Below, piece by piece: positions 8,964-17,776 of a DNA stretch of 64,000 nt (its first letter is position 1; each line of letters starts with the position of its first letter). Origin of the DNA: a virus; IMG/VR virus record IMGVR_UViG_3300025087_000039, positions 61,598-125,597 of that record, one strand, 5' to 3'. The position numbers and the translations under genes are program-made. The notes beneath the pieces are model-generated. The model saw only the letters and a program-made list of their open reading frames with translations. It made no database searches and was not told the DNA's origin.

Positions 8964-10160
8964 ATGGACTATATCAAGAAGCTGAATATACAAAAAACAA
9001 GTATAGGTAAAGCTAAAATAATTTTGAAAAAATATTTTACCCAAATGACTAAAAAAATACTTAATGGAGAATCACCAATTAAAATTTCTATTCGTTTGAT
9101 TGGAAATGCGGGAATTGGAAAAACTGATATTTTAAGGCAAATTGCATTGGAACTTCAAGAAGAATTGAAAGTTGAGTTTGGATTTATTGAATTAAAGTGC
9201 CCGGTTATTACAAGAGATGATTTTTTGATTCCTTATCCGATTGGGGAATCCGATCAATTTAAGATGCTTTATTCAGATTTTGTTCCTTCAAAGGAAGAAT
9301 TTGGAATTTTGGTTTTAGACGAATTTTCAAGGGGCGACACGAATCTTCAAATGCTTCTTTGGCAAGCTCAGAATGAATGCCGAATTCATACAAAATCTTT
9401 TCCAAGAGGATGGTTTGTGGTCTCTATTGATAACCCAGATGACGATAATTATTCAATGAATACGATTGACGACTCCGCTGGAATGAGACGGTCGTTGCAT
9501 ATTGGATGTGAATGCAGTACTTCAGAATGGATCAATTATGCAATAAATTCTAAATTTCATCCATTTGTTACAAACTTTATTATGAATTTTACAGACAGAC
9601 TTTATGATAATCAATCTCATCATAATGGGCAGGCATTTGCAAATCCATCATCTTGGGAAAAGGTATCAGAAATTTTAAAATTGATGGAAATTAGAAGCAC
9701 GAATGCTTCGGAGATAGAAAGCATTGATTTACTTATTTCTGGATTGATAAATACTGGGATGTCATCACAATTCATTGAATATGTACAGAAAAATGAAACC
9801 ATTAGCCCTGATAAAATTATTTTTAATTTTGAAACAATAAAGGACGCGGTGAAGGTAATTTGTGAAACTGATAATTTTAGTGCCTCAGAATTGACAGTTG
9901 GATTATTTTTGACTTTGAAAAATAATACCCCTGGGTTAACTGATGCTCAAAAGGAAGGCATCTCTGAATTCTTTTGTATGATTCCAAGGGATATTTTTCA
10001 AATATTTTTGTCTGAATTTAATAAAATAAAGGCTGAAGAGTCTTTTAAATATATAGCTTTATTGATGAGAGATCTAACGAGGTTTGAAAAATTCAGAGTC
10101 GAAGTTCATGAAAGGACCCTTAATGGATCAGATTCAGAAACAGATAAAGGAAAAAGTTGA
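8964..10160 (+). CDS. MoxR-type AAA+ ATPase
   Basis: A 398-residue AAA+ ATPase. Walker A is GNAGIGKTD (about residues 48-56), Walker B is ILVLDEFSR (about 114-122), and a sensor/arginine-rich region follows ('DDSAGMRRSLHIG'). MoxR-family ATPases commonly work with a vWA-domain partner encoded next door to remodel or insert cofactors into protein complexes. That arrangement is present here: the downstream gene overlaps by about 38 bp and encodes a metallopeptidase-like/vWA protein. The substrate in the phage is unknown. The start follows an aaggga-type ribosome site just after the terminator hairpin. Confidence 0.85.
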   Translation: MDYIKKLNIQKTSIGKAKIILKKYFTQMTKKILNGESPIKISIRLIGNAGIGKTDILRQIALELQEELKVEFGFIELKCPVITRDDFLIPYPIGESDQFKMLYSDFVPSKEEFGILVLDEFSRGDTNLQMLLWQAQNECRIHTKSFPRGWFVVSIDNPDDDNYSMNTIDDSAGMRRSLHIGCECSTSEWINYAINSKFHPFVTNFIMNFTDRLYDNQSHHNGQAFANPSSWEKVSEILKLMEIRSTNASEIESIDLLISGLINTGMSSQFIEYVQKNETISPDKIIFNFETIKDAVKVICETDNFSASELTVGLFLTLKNNTPGLTDAQKEGISEFFCMIPRDIFQIFLSEFNKIKAEESFKYIALLMRDLTRFEKFRVEVHERTLNGSDSETDKGKS

Positions 10161-11340
10161 GGGTGTAATTTGTGATTTAATTGTCAGAAACAGTTTCTGG
10201 GGCTTTCTATTTTCAAGGGTCAATAAAAAATATCATTTTCCGGGACAAATATGTGCTGTTGCGCTTGAAAATAAAGAGATAAACCTTTGCGTAAATTCTG
10301 AATATTTTTCTACAATGTCAAAGGAAGATATTGAGAAAGTTTTGGTTCATGAGGGATATCATTTAATTTTAAAACACTTATTTAGATTAAGAGAATTGAA
10401 GGAGATAAAAAAAGAGAAATTTAATTATGAAATTTTTGCTATTGCGGTTGATATGGCAGCTAATGACGTTGGAGATATTAAAGGCGGTGTTACATGCATG
10501 GGAAAATTTTTTCCTGTCGCAAGACCTGAAATGTTTAATTTACCAAGAAATATGGCTTTTGAATGGTATTATCATGAATTAGAAAAGAAAATGAAAGATG
10601 AATCCATCCCCCAGGAATTCAAATTTGATGAGCATCTTATTCCTAAAGATATCGAAAAAGAATTAAGAAATTTACAAAATGTTATGTCAAAAGCAGCAGA
10701 TGAATGGAAACGAATAAGTAATAGAGGATCTGATGGGGGAAACTTAGAAGAACTTTTAAATCAATTTTTTAATGCGTCATTGCCATATTATGAATTAATT
10801 CGAAGGTTTGTTAAGAAAAGTAGAAGAGCTATAATGCAACGAAGAATGATTTTAAATAAAAAGAAAATTTATATTGTCAAGGAGAAAATGACAAGGATTC
10901 TTCCTTATCCTGGCTATAAAAGGAAAAGGACTTTTTCCATAGGGGTTTTAATTGATACCTCTGGATCAATGGGTTTGCGCGACATGGCTGAAGGATTATC
11001 ATCGATTAAAAATATTTTAGAAAAGGATCCAGATGTCTCAATCACCGTTTTAGAAAATGATACACAAGTTCAAAAAGAATATTCAGTTAAAAAAATATCA
11101 GACATTCAACCTAAATTTCATGGGCGGCATGGAACTACTTTACAACCAGGTCTTGCAAGATTAAAAGAAATTAATTCTGATGTTAATTTAGTCTTTACCG
11201 ATGGAGAGTGTGATAAACATTCTCGTGGAGATAGTCATTTGCCACATTCGATTTTATGGATTTTAAATCACAGAGGCAGTGAATCTCAAATTGAAGGGAC
11301 AGGCCCGATAATTAGGCTTCCGGAATTTTTCGAAGAATGA
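10123..11340 (+). CDS. vWA-like protein with metallopeptidase-like N-terminus (partner of MoxR ATPase)
   Basis: A 405-residue protein of the family pairing a predicted zinc-metallopeptidase domain with a vWA-like domain (DUF2201-like). The N-terminal half shows an HExxH zinc motif in 'VLVHEGYHLILKH' (about residue 76). The C-terminal half carries a vWA metal site, LIDTSGSMG (about residue 277), and a later 'FTDGECD'. In-frame starts exist at 10084 (TTG) and 10108, but ATG 10123 is preceded by aaagga at ideal spacing. Its gene overlaps the MoxR-type ATPase gene, and such pairs usually form one chaperone-like machine. A terminator hairpin follows directly. Confidence 0.8.
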   Translation: MDQIQKQIKEKVEGVICDLIVRNSFWGFLFSRVNKKYHFPGQICAVALENKEINLCVNSEYFSTMSKEDIEKVLVHEGYHLILKHLFRLRELKEIKKEKFNYEIFAIAVDMAANDVGDIKGGVTCMGKFFPVARPEMFNLPRNMAFEWYYHELEKKMKDESIPQEFKFDEHLIPKDIEKELRNLQNVMSKAADEWKRISNRGSDGGNLEELLNQFFNASLPYYELIRRFVKKSRRAIMQRRMILNKKKIYIVKEKMTRILPYPGYKRKRTFSIGVLIDTSGSMGLRDMAEGLSSIKNILEKDPDVSITVLENDTQVQKEYSVKKISDIQPKFHGRHGTTLQPGLARLKEINSDVNLVFTDGECDKHSRGDSHLPHSILWILNHRGSESQIEGTGPIIRLPEFFEE

Positions 11341-11351
11341 GTTAGAAATAT

Positions 11352-11385
11352 ATGTGGTGGGAAGGGGAAACTCTTCCCACCACAT
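11352..11385 (+). terminator. GC-rich stem-loop after vWA gene
   Basis: A perfect 13-bp stem (11352-11364 with 11373-11385; gtggtgggaag / cttcccaccac) with an 8-nt loop, 11 bp after the vWA stop. No U-tract follows (caatataata), so it may be a transcript 3' end protected by RNA structure or a terminator specific to the phage polymerase. Confidence 0.75.
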
Positions 11386-11404
11386 CAATATAATAGAGAG
11401 GAAT

Positions 11405-11776
11405 ATGAAAAAGTTTAATCGAAAACTTCATCAAAAACGTATAGATAGAAATGATGTTCAAATTAGATTTAAAGGAAAAACTATTTATATTAGAGAATCT
11501 ATCGTTGATGACATACAACGTAGTGCAAGAAGGTTTGATACATTTTTTCAAAAAGGATCTTATGACGAATTTTTCCAATTTTCTTCTGATCTTTTTATAA
11601 TGGGAATCAGAAGAATAATTAATAAAACCTTTCCAAAAAAATCTTGGGTCTCTGAAAGTGTTAAAGTCGAACTTCATACGGATCATGGAATTTATATTTT
11701 TGAAGGAACATCCTCATGGGCGCAATGTATTCATGCACCACAGTGGACCAGTCTTAAAATAACAGATGGGGTATAA
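11405..11776 (+). CDS. Unknown basic protein
   Basis: A 123-residue protein with a Lys/Arg-rich N-terminus and a C-terminal region containing 'GTSSWAQCIHAPQW'. No family recognised. The frame extends upstream to 11354, but that would run translation through the hairpin; ATG 11405 with an agagagg ribosome site is the natural start. It lies 18 bp before the topoisomerase B-subunit gene and may share its transcript. Confidence 0.65.
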   Translation: MKKFNRKLHQKRIDRNDVQIRFKGKTIYIRESIVDDIQRSARRFDTFFQKGSYDEFFQFSSDLFIMGIRRIINKTFPKKSWVSESVKVELHTDHGIYIFEGTSSWAQCIHAPQWTSLKITDGV

Positions 11777-11794
11777 AATCTCTGGAGGAAAAAT

Positions 11795-13600
11795 ATGTCT
11801 TATGACCATAATTCTATTGAAGTTATAGATCATATAAGTCACATTCAAATAAATCCAACAATGTATATAGGGAGTACAGAAACTCCCACACATCTTTTGG
11901 AAGAATGTTTTGATAATTCCTTAGATGAGTGTTTAGGAAAACACGCTGACATTGTTGCAATTAATATGGATACAAAAAATAATGAATTTTCTGTAATTGA
12001 TAATGGCAGAGGAATTCCTATAGAAAAAGATATGCCAAAAGTTGTTTCCTATGAAATGTTTTCTGGAGCAAAATTTAAAGGTCGAAAAACCGCATATGAA
12101 ATTTCTAGCGGCCTTCATGGTGTTGGATTGGTTGCTGTAAATGCCCTAAGTGAAAAATATATTGTTGAAGTTTATAGAAACAAAAGACACGCAATTTACG
12201 AATTTAATAATGCAAAATTAATTCAAGAGAAAAAAGAAGAATTTACAGGCGAGCCACCCTTTTCAACAAGAATTCTTTTTAAACCAATGAAAAACATTTT
12301 TGAAGAACTTTTACCTTCTATCGAAAGAATTAGGGAAAGGTTATTTGTTGCCTCAGTAGAGATGCCGAAAGTTAAATTTGTATTGATCATAGATAATAAA
12401 AAAGAAGTTATAAATATTTCCAAACAAAACTTTTTTAAAGAATATTGTCTAGCCAACGGAGATAAAGATTGTACTCCAATTATTGAGATATTTTCTGATA
12501 AATCTCCAGAATTATTTAGAGCGTCTTTTTGTTATTCATTCGATGGATCTTCTTCTCCAAAAATACGGTCTAGTGTAAATTTATTACCTGTTCAAAAGGG
12601 CGGAACTCATGTTAATCTTTTTATCGATTTATTAAGAGAATTTTTTATTTCTAAGGCTAAAAAATATAATTTTAAGTTTCAGCCAAATTGTGCAATTTGT
12701 GGGTTAAGAGGTTATTTTTCTTTGTCATTAGTCAAGCCTGATTTTTCAGGACAAACAAAAGATAGTTTGACAAATAAAAAAACAGATTTAGTAAAATTTA
12801 TTCCTCAATTGAAAACTGGGTTAGAAGATTTTTTTAAAGATCATGAAGAAGATTTGTTAATTCCTTTATTAACGCACATGGAAAATTATCAAAGAAGATT
12901 AGATTCTAAAAAAATCATTACCGTAGATTCTAATAGAAGAGTCTCTGTTAAATATACAAAATTAAGAGATTGTAATAAACCAAATGGTGAATTATTTATT
13001 GTCGAAGGACAAAGCGCCGGCGGAAGTTTAATTCAAGCCAGAGACCCTTCATTACATGCAATATTGCCTTTAAAAGGAAAACCCCCTTCTACGATTAATA
13101 AAGATATATTACAAAATAAAGAAATGTTTGAATTGATTCAAAGTATTGGGACTGGGTATGGGCCAGATTTTAATATTGATAATATTAGATATAATAAAAT
13201 TATTTGTGCCGCCGATGCTGATGACGATGGATTTCATATATTCTGTTTGTTGACTTTGAATTTGGTTGCAACAATTCCTGAGATTATCAAAAAAGGATTT
13301 TATTATTTAGCGATGACTCCTCTTTTCGCTATAAATAAAAAGACTGTTTTTACTCCGTTATGGACAAAAGATGAATTAGAAAAAGCTCGAAAAAATAATG
13401 AGCCAATTTCGAGATTTAAAGGATTAGGAGAATTAACTCCTCAACAATTAAAGAAATGTTTATTAGATGAAAAAAATCGCAGATTAATTCAAATTGAATA
13501 TTCGGAAAATATTGAAGATATGTTTAAATTATTTTCTGACGCAGAGGAAAAAAGAAGCTTGATTTATAACCAAGATATAAAAATAGAGGAGATGTTTTAA
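11795..13600 (+). CDS. Type II DNA topoisomerase, ATPase (GyrB/ParE-like) subunit
   Basis: A 601-residue ATPase subunit of a type II topoisomerase, which would manage DNA supercoiling and decatenation during phage replication. The GHKL ATP site is visible (ECFDNSLDE; VIDNGRGIP; 'SGLHGVGLVAVNALS'), as are the TOPRIM motifs EGQSAGG (about residue 404) and DADDDG (about 475), and the C-terminal 'RFKGLGELTPQQL'. The length is shorter than E. coli GyrB and closer to ParE. The A subunit follows three bases downstream, so the two are co-expressed. It has a good ribosome site (ctggagg). Confidence 0.95.
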   Translation: MSYDHNSIEVIDHISHIQINPTMYIGSTETPTHLLEECFDNSLDECLGKHADIVAINMDTKNNEFSVIDNGRGIPIEKDMPKVVSYEMFSGAKFKGRKTAYEISSGLHGVGLVAVNALSEKYIVEVYRNKRHAIYEFNNAKLIQEKKEEFTGEPPFSTRILFKPMKNIFEELLPSIERIRERLFVASVEMPKVKFVLIIDNKKEVINISKQNFFKEYCLANGDKDCTPIIEIFSDKSPELFRASFCYSFDGSSSPKIRSSVNLLPVQKGGTHVNLFIDLLREFFISKAKKYNFKFQPNCAICGLRGYFSLSLVKPDFSGQTKDSLTNKKTDLVKFIPQLKTGLEDFFKDHEEDLLIPLLTHMENYQRRLDSKKIITVDSNRRVSVKYTKLRDCNKPNGELFIVEGQSAGGSLIQARDPSLHAILPLKGKPPSTINKDILQNKEMFELIQSIGTGYGPDFNIDNIRYNKIICAADADDDGFHIFCLLTLNLVATIPEIIKKGFYYLAMTPLFAINKKTVFTPLWTKDELEKARKNNEPISRFKGLGELTPQQLKKCLLDEKNRRLIQIEYSENIEDMFKLFSDAEEKRSLIYNQDIKIEEMF

Positions 13601-13603
13601 TAA

Positions 13604-14932
13604 ATGGTTAAAAAAGATTTGTTTAAAACAGTTCAATATTTTTATAAAAAATATGGAATGTATGTAAATATCAATCGAGCTTTTCCTGGACCCGATGGAT
13701 TGAAGCCCGTTGAGCGCAGAGTACTTTACTCGTCGTATCTTATCGCAAAAAATAAATATGTTAAGTCTGCCAGAATAGAAGGAGATGTGATGGGTAGATT
13801 CCACCCACACGGTTCTTCTTATGGCACAATAGTACAGTTAGCTCAACAGGATATCCTCGAAGGCCAGGGAAGCTTTGGATGCAATACCGGAATCGAACCG
13901 GTAGAGGCTTCCGCTTCGAGATATACTGAGTGCCGTTTGCCTGAAAAGACACAAGAATTGGCTTTTAATCTGATTAATTTTGTTCCATATTTTTTAAATC
14001 CATTGGGTCAAAATGAACCTGTAATTTTACCAGTTAAATATCCTATTTGTTTAATTGGAAAAACTACAAGTTTTGGAATTGGTTTTGGTTTTAGAACTGT
14101 AATTCCAAGTTATGAAGTTAAAGATTTATATAAAAGGCTATTATGGCTTTTAGGAGAAAAGAAAGAAAAGCCTTTGATTTTACCAAGAATGGAATTGGAT
14201 ATTTTATCACCACCTGAAGAACTTGAAAAATTATTAACAACTGGCGAAGCAAAATTAGAAGTGATGGGGAAATATAAAGAAAATAAAGAAGCATTTGAAA
14301 TAGAAATTTATTCTTGGCCATTTCCTAAAAGATTTGAAAAATTTTTAAAGTGTTTAGAAACAGAATTGAAAAACGGAGATGTTGGATTTAGAGATGATTC
14401 TACAACAGAAACAAAAATAGTATTTTCAATTTTAAGACAAAGAAATAAAGAAGTCACTTATGAAAAGGTTAAGCAAAAGATTTTAAGGGAATTACACGGA
14501 ACACAAAATTTTCAAATTACAATTGTAAATGAAAATGACGAAATTGAGGTTATTGGTGTCGATGATTATTTAAAAAGGACTTTTTCGAGATATGAAAATT
14601 TTCTAAAAATCTCTATCGAGGATCAAATAGAAAAATTAAAAGGTTCAATTAAAGAATATGAAATATTACAAAAAATTAGGCCTTATTTATCACAAGCATT
14701 GTTAAAAATCATTAAAGATTCTGACAAAGAAATTAAAATAATTTCTGAAAAATCCGGTGTTTCATTTGAAGAAGTAAAAGAAATATTAGGAAAATATAAA
14801 TTGTTACAAATTCTAAATATGGATATACGTACTGAAGAAATGTTAGATCTTTTAAAATTTGAAAATCAAAAGTTAAAAGAGATAAGAAAAAGCGCTTTAG
14901 AAGAATATCAACAAACAACAAGGAGATGGTAA
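13604..14932 (+). CDS. Type II DNA topoisomerase, cleavage (GyrA/ParC-like) subunit
   Basis: A 442-residue breakage-reunion subunit. Expected landmarks are 'GPDGLKPVERRVLY', 'GRFHPHGSSYGTI', 'LEGQGSFGCNTG' and the catalytic Tyr in ASRYTECRL (about residue 107). The chain ends after the coiled-coil region, so the DNA-wrapping C-terminal beta-pinwheel of GyrA is absent. That predicts topoisomerase IV/T4-like relaxation activity rather than gyrase supercoiling. The segment 13680-13960 is visibly less AT-rich than its surroundings, presumably because the protein is most constrained there. The stop is followed at once by queD. Confidence 0.94.
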   Translation: MVKKDLFKTVQYFYKKYGMYVNINRAFPGPDGLKPVERRVLYSSYLIAKNKYVKSARIEGDVMGRFHPHGSSYGTIVQLAQQDILEGQGSFGCNTGIEPVEASASRYTECRLPEKTQELAFNLINFVPYFLNPLGQNEPVILPVKYPICLIGKTTSFGIGFGFRTVIPSYEVKDLYKRLLWLLGEKKEKPLILPRMELDILSPPEELEKLLTTGEAKLEVMGKYKENKEAFEIEIYSWPFPKRFEKFLKCLETELKNGDVGFRDDSTTETKIVFSILRQRNKEVTYEKVKQKILRELHGTQNFQITIVNENDEIEVIGVDDYLKRTFSRYENFLKISIEDQIEKLKGSIKEYEILQKIRPYLSQALLKIIKDSDKEIKIISEKSGVSFEEVKEILGKYKLLQILNMDIRTEEMLDLLKFENQKLKEIRKSALEEYQQTTRRW

Positions 14933-14933
14933 T

Positions 14934-15362
14934 ATGTATTATATAGAAAAGAAGTTTTCCATTCCAATTGGACATAGACTTTATTTGAATAAGAATCGGT
15001 GCCAAAACCCTCATGGCCACAATTTCTCAATATTGGTTGGGATTAAGTCTGAAGAAGTAAATAATGAAGGAATGGTCATGGATTTTACAGTGTTAAAAGA
15101 AATTTGTAATAAAGTTTTGGATAAATTTGATCACGCTTTTATGTTAAATTCATTGGATGAGGAACTTATAGATTTGTATATAAGGCGAAATTTTAAGGTT
15201 ATTGTATTTGATGGAGAACCCACAGCTGAAAATTTATCATGTAATCTGTATAATGAGATAGAATGGGCTTTGAAGAATTATCAATTTAGCAATAAAATAT
15301 ACATGGACTATGTAACGGTATATGAAAATGAAAATTCAAAAGCGACTTATAGAGTTTCCTAA
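14934..15362 (+). CDS. queD: 6-carboxytetrahydropterin synthase (QueD)
   Basis: A 142-residue QueD/PTPS-family enzyme. QueD converts 7,8-dihydroneopterin triphosphate to 6-carboxy-tetrahydropterin, the second step toward preQ0, which phages use to modify tRNA or to place 7-deazaguanines in their DNA. Zinc ligands H14, H27 and H29, the catalytic Cys23 (CQNPHGHNF), the Asp66-His67 pair and the 'PTAENLS' substrate loop are all present. A FolE2-type enzyme for the first step is encoded at 36977. QueC was not seen, and QueE is uncertain among the radical SAM genes. The ribosome site is aaggagatgg. Confidence 0.92.
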   Translation: MYYIEKKFSIPIGHRLYLNKNRCQNPHGHNFSILVGIKSEEVNNEGMVMDFTVLKEICNKVLDKFDHAFMLNSLDEELIDLYIRRNFKVIVFDGEPTAENLSCNLYNEIEWALKNYQFSNKIYMDYVTVYENENSKATYRVS

Positions 15363-16752
15363 AACATCGGGAATATTAATTCCCTCAAAATATCAAAAAG
15401 AAGATTTTTATCAAAATATAAAGAATGATCTAACTCGTCTCTCTGTTGATTGGCAAGATCCCTCTCTAAAGATAAAACAAGAATATTTTTATGAAGCAGA
15501 AGATTATCTTTTAATTCCAAGAAATTTTCCAATAAAAGATTTTTGTGATGAAATTGAAATAAAAAATATGTTACCAAAGGGGAAAGATATTGAAATTAAT
15601 CATAATATCATTCCAAGAAGTGAGGTTCAAAAGACTTCAATTGATTATATGTTAAAAAATGAAAATTGCATTTTACAATTAGATCCTGGAGTTGGAAAAA
15701 CGGTAATTGCTATTTATGTTATCTCTATGTTAAAGAAAAGAAGTTTGATAATTGCTCATAGAGATTCTCTTGTTGAACAGTGGATGAATCGAATTTTAGA
15801 ATTTACCGATTGTAAAAAAGAAGATATTATGAGGTTAACCTCTAATAATTATAAAGAAGGAATCAATAAAAAAATAATGGTTACCACAGTTCAGACTATT
15901 TTATCTTTACTTAGAAGAGATAAAGAAGAATTTATAAAAAGTTTAATTGAAATGAAATTAGGAATTTTGATAGCCGATGAAATTCATATATCTGTTGGGG
16001 CATATGAGTTTTCAAAATGTTCATTGTGGATTCCTTCATATAGATCATATGGCTTGAGCGCGACCCCTTATAGATATGATGGAAATACTGATATTATTAA
16101 ATATCATTTGGGAGAAACATTTCAAGGAGAGGATTTAGAAAATACAATAAATCCTACCGTTAATATTTTACTTTTAGATTATAATATTTATACAGAAAAG
16201 AGAGTTAGGTATTTAATGTGGGGAGGACAATTTCAGAGATCAAGATATTTAAATTTAATGAAAAAATCAGTTCAATTTTTGAGTTTATCAAAGACTTTAA
16301 TTGATAAATTAAAAGAAAAAAGAAAAATAATTTTTGTTGCTGAAAGAATAAAATTATTAGATTTTATGTATGAGATAATTGAAGGAGATAAAGGAAAATT
16401 TTATGGGCCTGGTGGATTAGAGAATATGGATAATAAAATTACATTTGCGACTCCTGGAAAAGTCCGAGATGGCATTGATAAACCTGAAAAAGATTGTTTA
16501 ATTATGACGTCTCCAATAAAAAATATCAATCAGATTTCAGGAAGAATTTCAAGAACTTTTAAAGATAAAATGAATGCAGAGATTTATGATATTGTTGATA
16601 TTGGGTGCAGATTTATTTATCAAACTCTATTTCAGAGGATTAAATATTATGAATCTAAAAAATGGGATATAAATTTTATAGTATGTTTTCAGGATGGAAA
16701 AACAGAAAAAGTAACAAAAAATGATGCAATAAAAATTCTTGGAAGGAAATAG
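15322..16752 (+). CDS. SF2 DNA/RNA helicase (UvsW/XPB-like)
   Basis: A 476-residue superfamily 2 helicase. Motif I is LDPGVGKTV (about residue 121), motif II is DEIH (about 219), motif III is 'YGLSATPYR', and a C-terminal motif VI-like 'NQISGRISRTF' completes the RecA-like pair. The ~110-residue N-terminal region is consistent with a UvsW-like accessory domain. UvsW-type helicases unwind branched DNA and R-loops in recombination-dependent replication, which fits the SbcD/SbcC genes immediately downstream. The gene overlaps queD by about 40 bp in another frame; ATGs at 15322 and 15328 are both possible. Confidence 0.88.
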   Translation: MKMKIQKRLIEFPKTSGILIPSKYQKEDFYQNIKNDLTRLSVDWQDPSLKIKQEYFYEAEDYLLIPRNFPIKDFCDEIEIKNMLPKGKDIEINHNIIPRSEVQKTSIDYMLKNENCILQLDPGVGKTVIAIYVISMLKKRSLIIAHRDSLVEQWMNRILEFTDCKKEDIMRLTSNNYKEGINKKIMVTTVQTILSLLRRDKEEFIKSLIEMKLGILIADEIHISVGAYEFSKCSLWIPSYRSYGLSATPYRYDGNTDIIKYHLGETFQGEDLENTINPTVNILLLDYNIYTEKRVRYLMWGGQFQRSRYLNLMKKSVQFLSLSKTLIDKLKEKRKIIFVAERIKLLDFMYEIIEGDKGKFYGPGGLENMDNKITFATPGKVRDGIDKPEKDCLIMTSPIKNINQISGRISRTFKDKMNAEIYDIVDIGCRFIYQTLFQRIKYYESKKWDINFIVCFQDGKTEKVTKNDAIKILGRK

Positions 16753-16753
16753 A

Positions 16754-17776
16754 ATGAAATTTGCTTTTATTGCAGATTTACATCTTTCTGGTTTTGGAAA
16801 TGATCCTATAGACTCAGTTGAAAATTTACCTTTAAGAATCGCCAGCATTAAAAGATGTTTGGAATTTATTATTCTTGAATGTAAAAAAAGAAATATCAAT
16901 ACGTTGGAAATTGGTGGAGATTTATTAAATGATAAATCTTTAATATATGTAGTTGCGCAAAATCTTTTATTACAGTTTTTTCGAAATCACAAGGACTTTA
17001 AATTTATTATTATAGATGGAAATCATGATGTTACGGATAAAGGAAAATATTTAAAATCAGGTCTAGAATGTTTAGATAGCGAATCAAATGTAGTTAGAAT
17101 AAAAAATTCTTCTTTTATGAATATAGAAGATAAAAAGATTTTTCATGTTCCCTGGACTTTTGGGATGTTTGAAGACATAAAGAATAATAAAGCGGATATT
17201 TTAATATCCCACTTCGGACTTTCTGAAGCGGTTTTATCTTCAGGGATTAGCGTAAAATCTGAAATAAGTGTAAAAGATCTTATTGGAAAATATAAATTAG
17301 TTTTGTTGGGACATTATCATAAACCCCAAGAAATGATTCTTCCAGAAATATCATTATATTATTCTGGATCTATTATACAAAAAGATTGGGGTGAAAAAGG
17401 CGAGGAAAAAAGATTTTTAATTATTGATACAGATAATTTATCTGTCGAGAGTATCCCTATTGAAGGTTATAAAAAACATTATTATTTTAGTTTAAATGAA
17501 GAAAATAAAAATGAGATTTTAAAAAATGCTTTAAAATTAAGAGATGAAGGACATTATGTAAAAATTGAAAGTGAAGAAAATATTGATGTGGTTGACAATA
17601 AAGGAATTATTTTTATTAAAAATGAAACGTCCGATTTAACGAATAGAGGAATGTCAATGAATATGAGTGAGAGAGAAAGAATGGAAAAATATTGTAAATT
17701 TAAAGAAGTTAAAAATTCGGATATAGAAGAATTTATTCAAGTTGGAATAGAAATAATAGAAAAGGACATAAAATGA
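16754..17776 (+). CDS. SbcD/Mre11-like nuclease subunit
   Basis: A 340-residue calcineurin-like phosphoesterase with the full motif series: FIADLHLSG, IGGDLLND, IDGNHD, ILISHFG and LLGHYHKP. Mre11/SbcD (T4 gp47) is the nuclease that, with a Rad50 ATPase, opens and resects DNA ends and hairpins. It overlaps its partner gene by 4 bp (ATGA). The frame can be extended to a TTG at 16739, but ATG 16754 with ggaagg at 7-nt spacing is preferred. The C-terminal 80 residues are Lys/Glu-rich and probably bind the Rad50 coiled coil. Confidence 0.92.
   Translation: MKFAFIADLHLSGFGNDPIDSVENLPLRIASIKRCLEFIILECKKRNINTLEIGGDLLNDKSLIYVVAQNLLLQFFRNHKDFKFIIIDGNHDVTDKGKYLKSGLECLDSESNVVRIKNSSFMNIEDKKIFHVPWTFGMFEDIKNNKADILISHFGLSEAVLSSGISVKSEISVKDLIGKYKLVLLGHYHKPQEMILPEISLYYSGSIIQKDWGEKGEEKRFLIIDTDNLSVESIPIEGYKKHYYFSLNEENKNEILKNALKLRDEGHYVKIESEENIDVVDNKGIIFIKNETSDLTNRGMSMNMSERERMEKYCKFKEVKNSDIEEFIQVGIEIIEKDIK

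Noticed and set aside
11342-11686. Minus-strand ORF opposite the 11405 gene
   Set aside because: It begins in the hairpin and mirrors a + strand gene with a good ribosome site; like every other minus-strand ORF in the window it lacks recognisable content.
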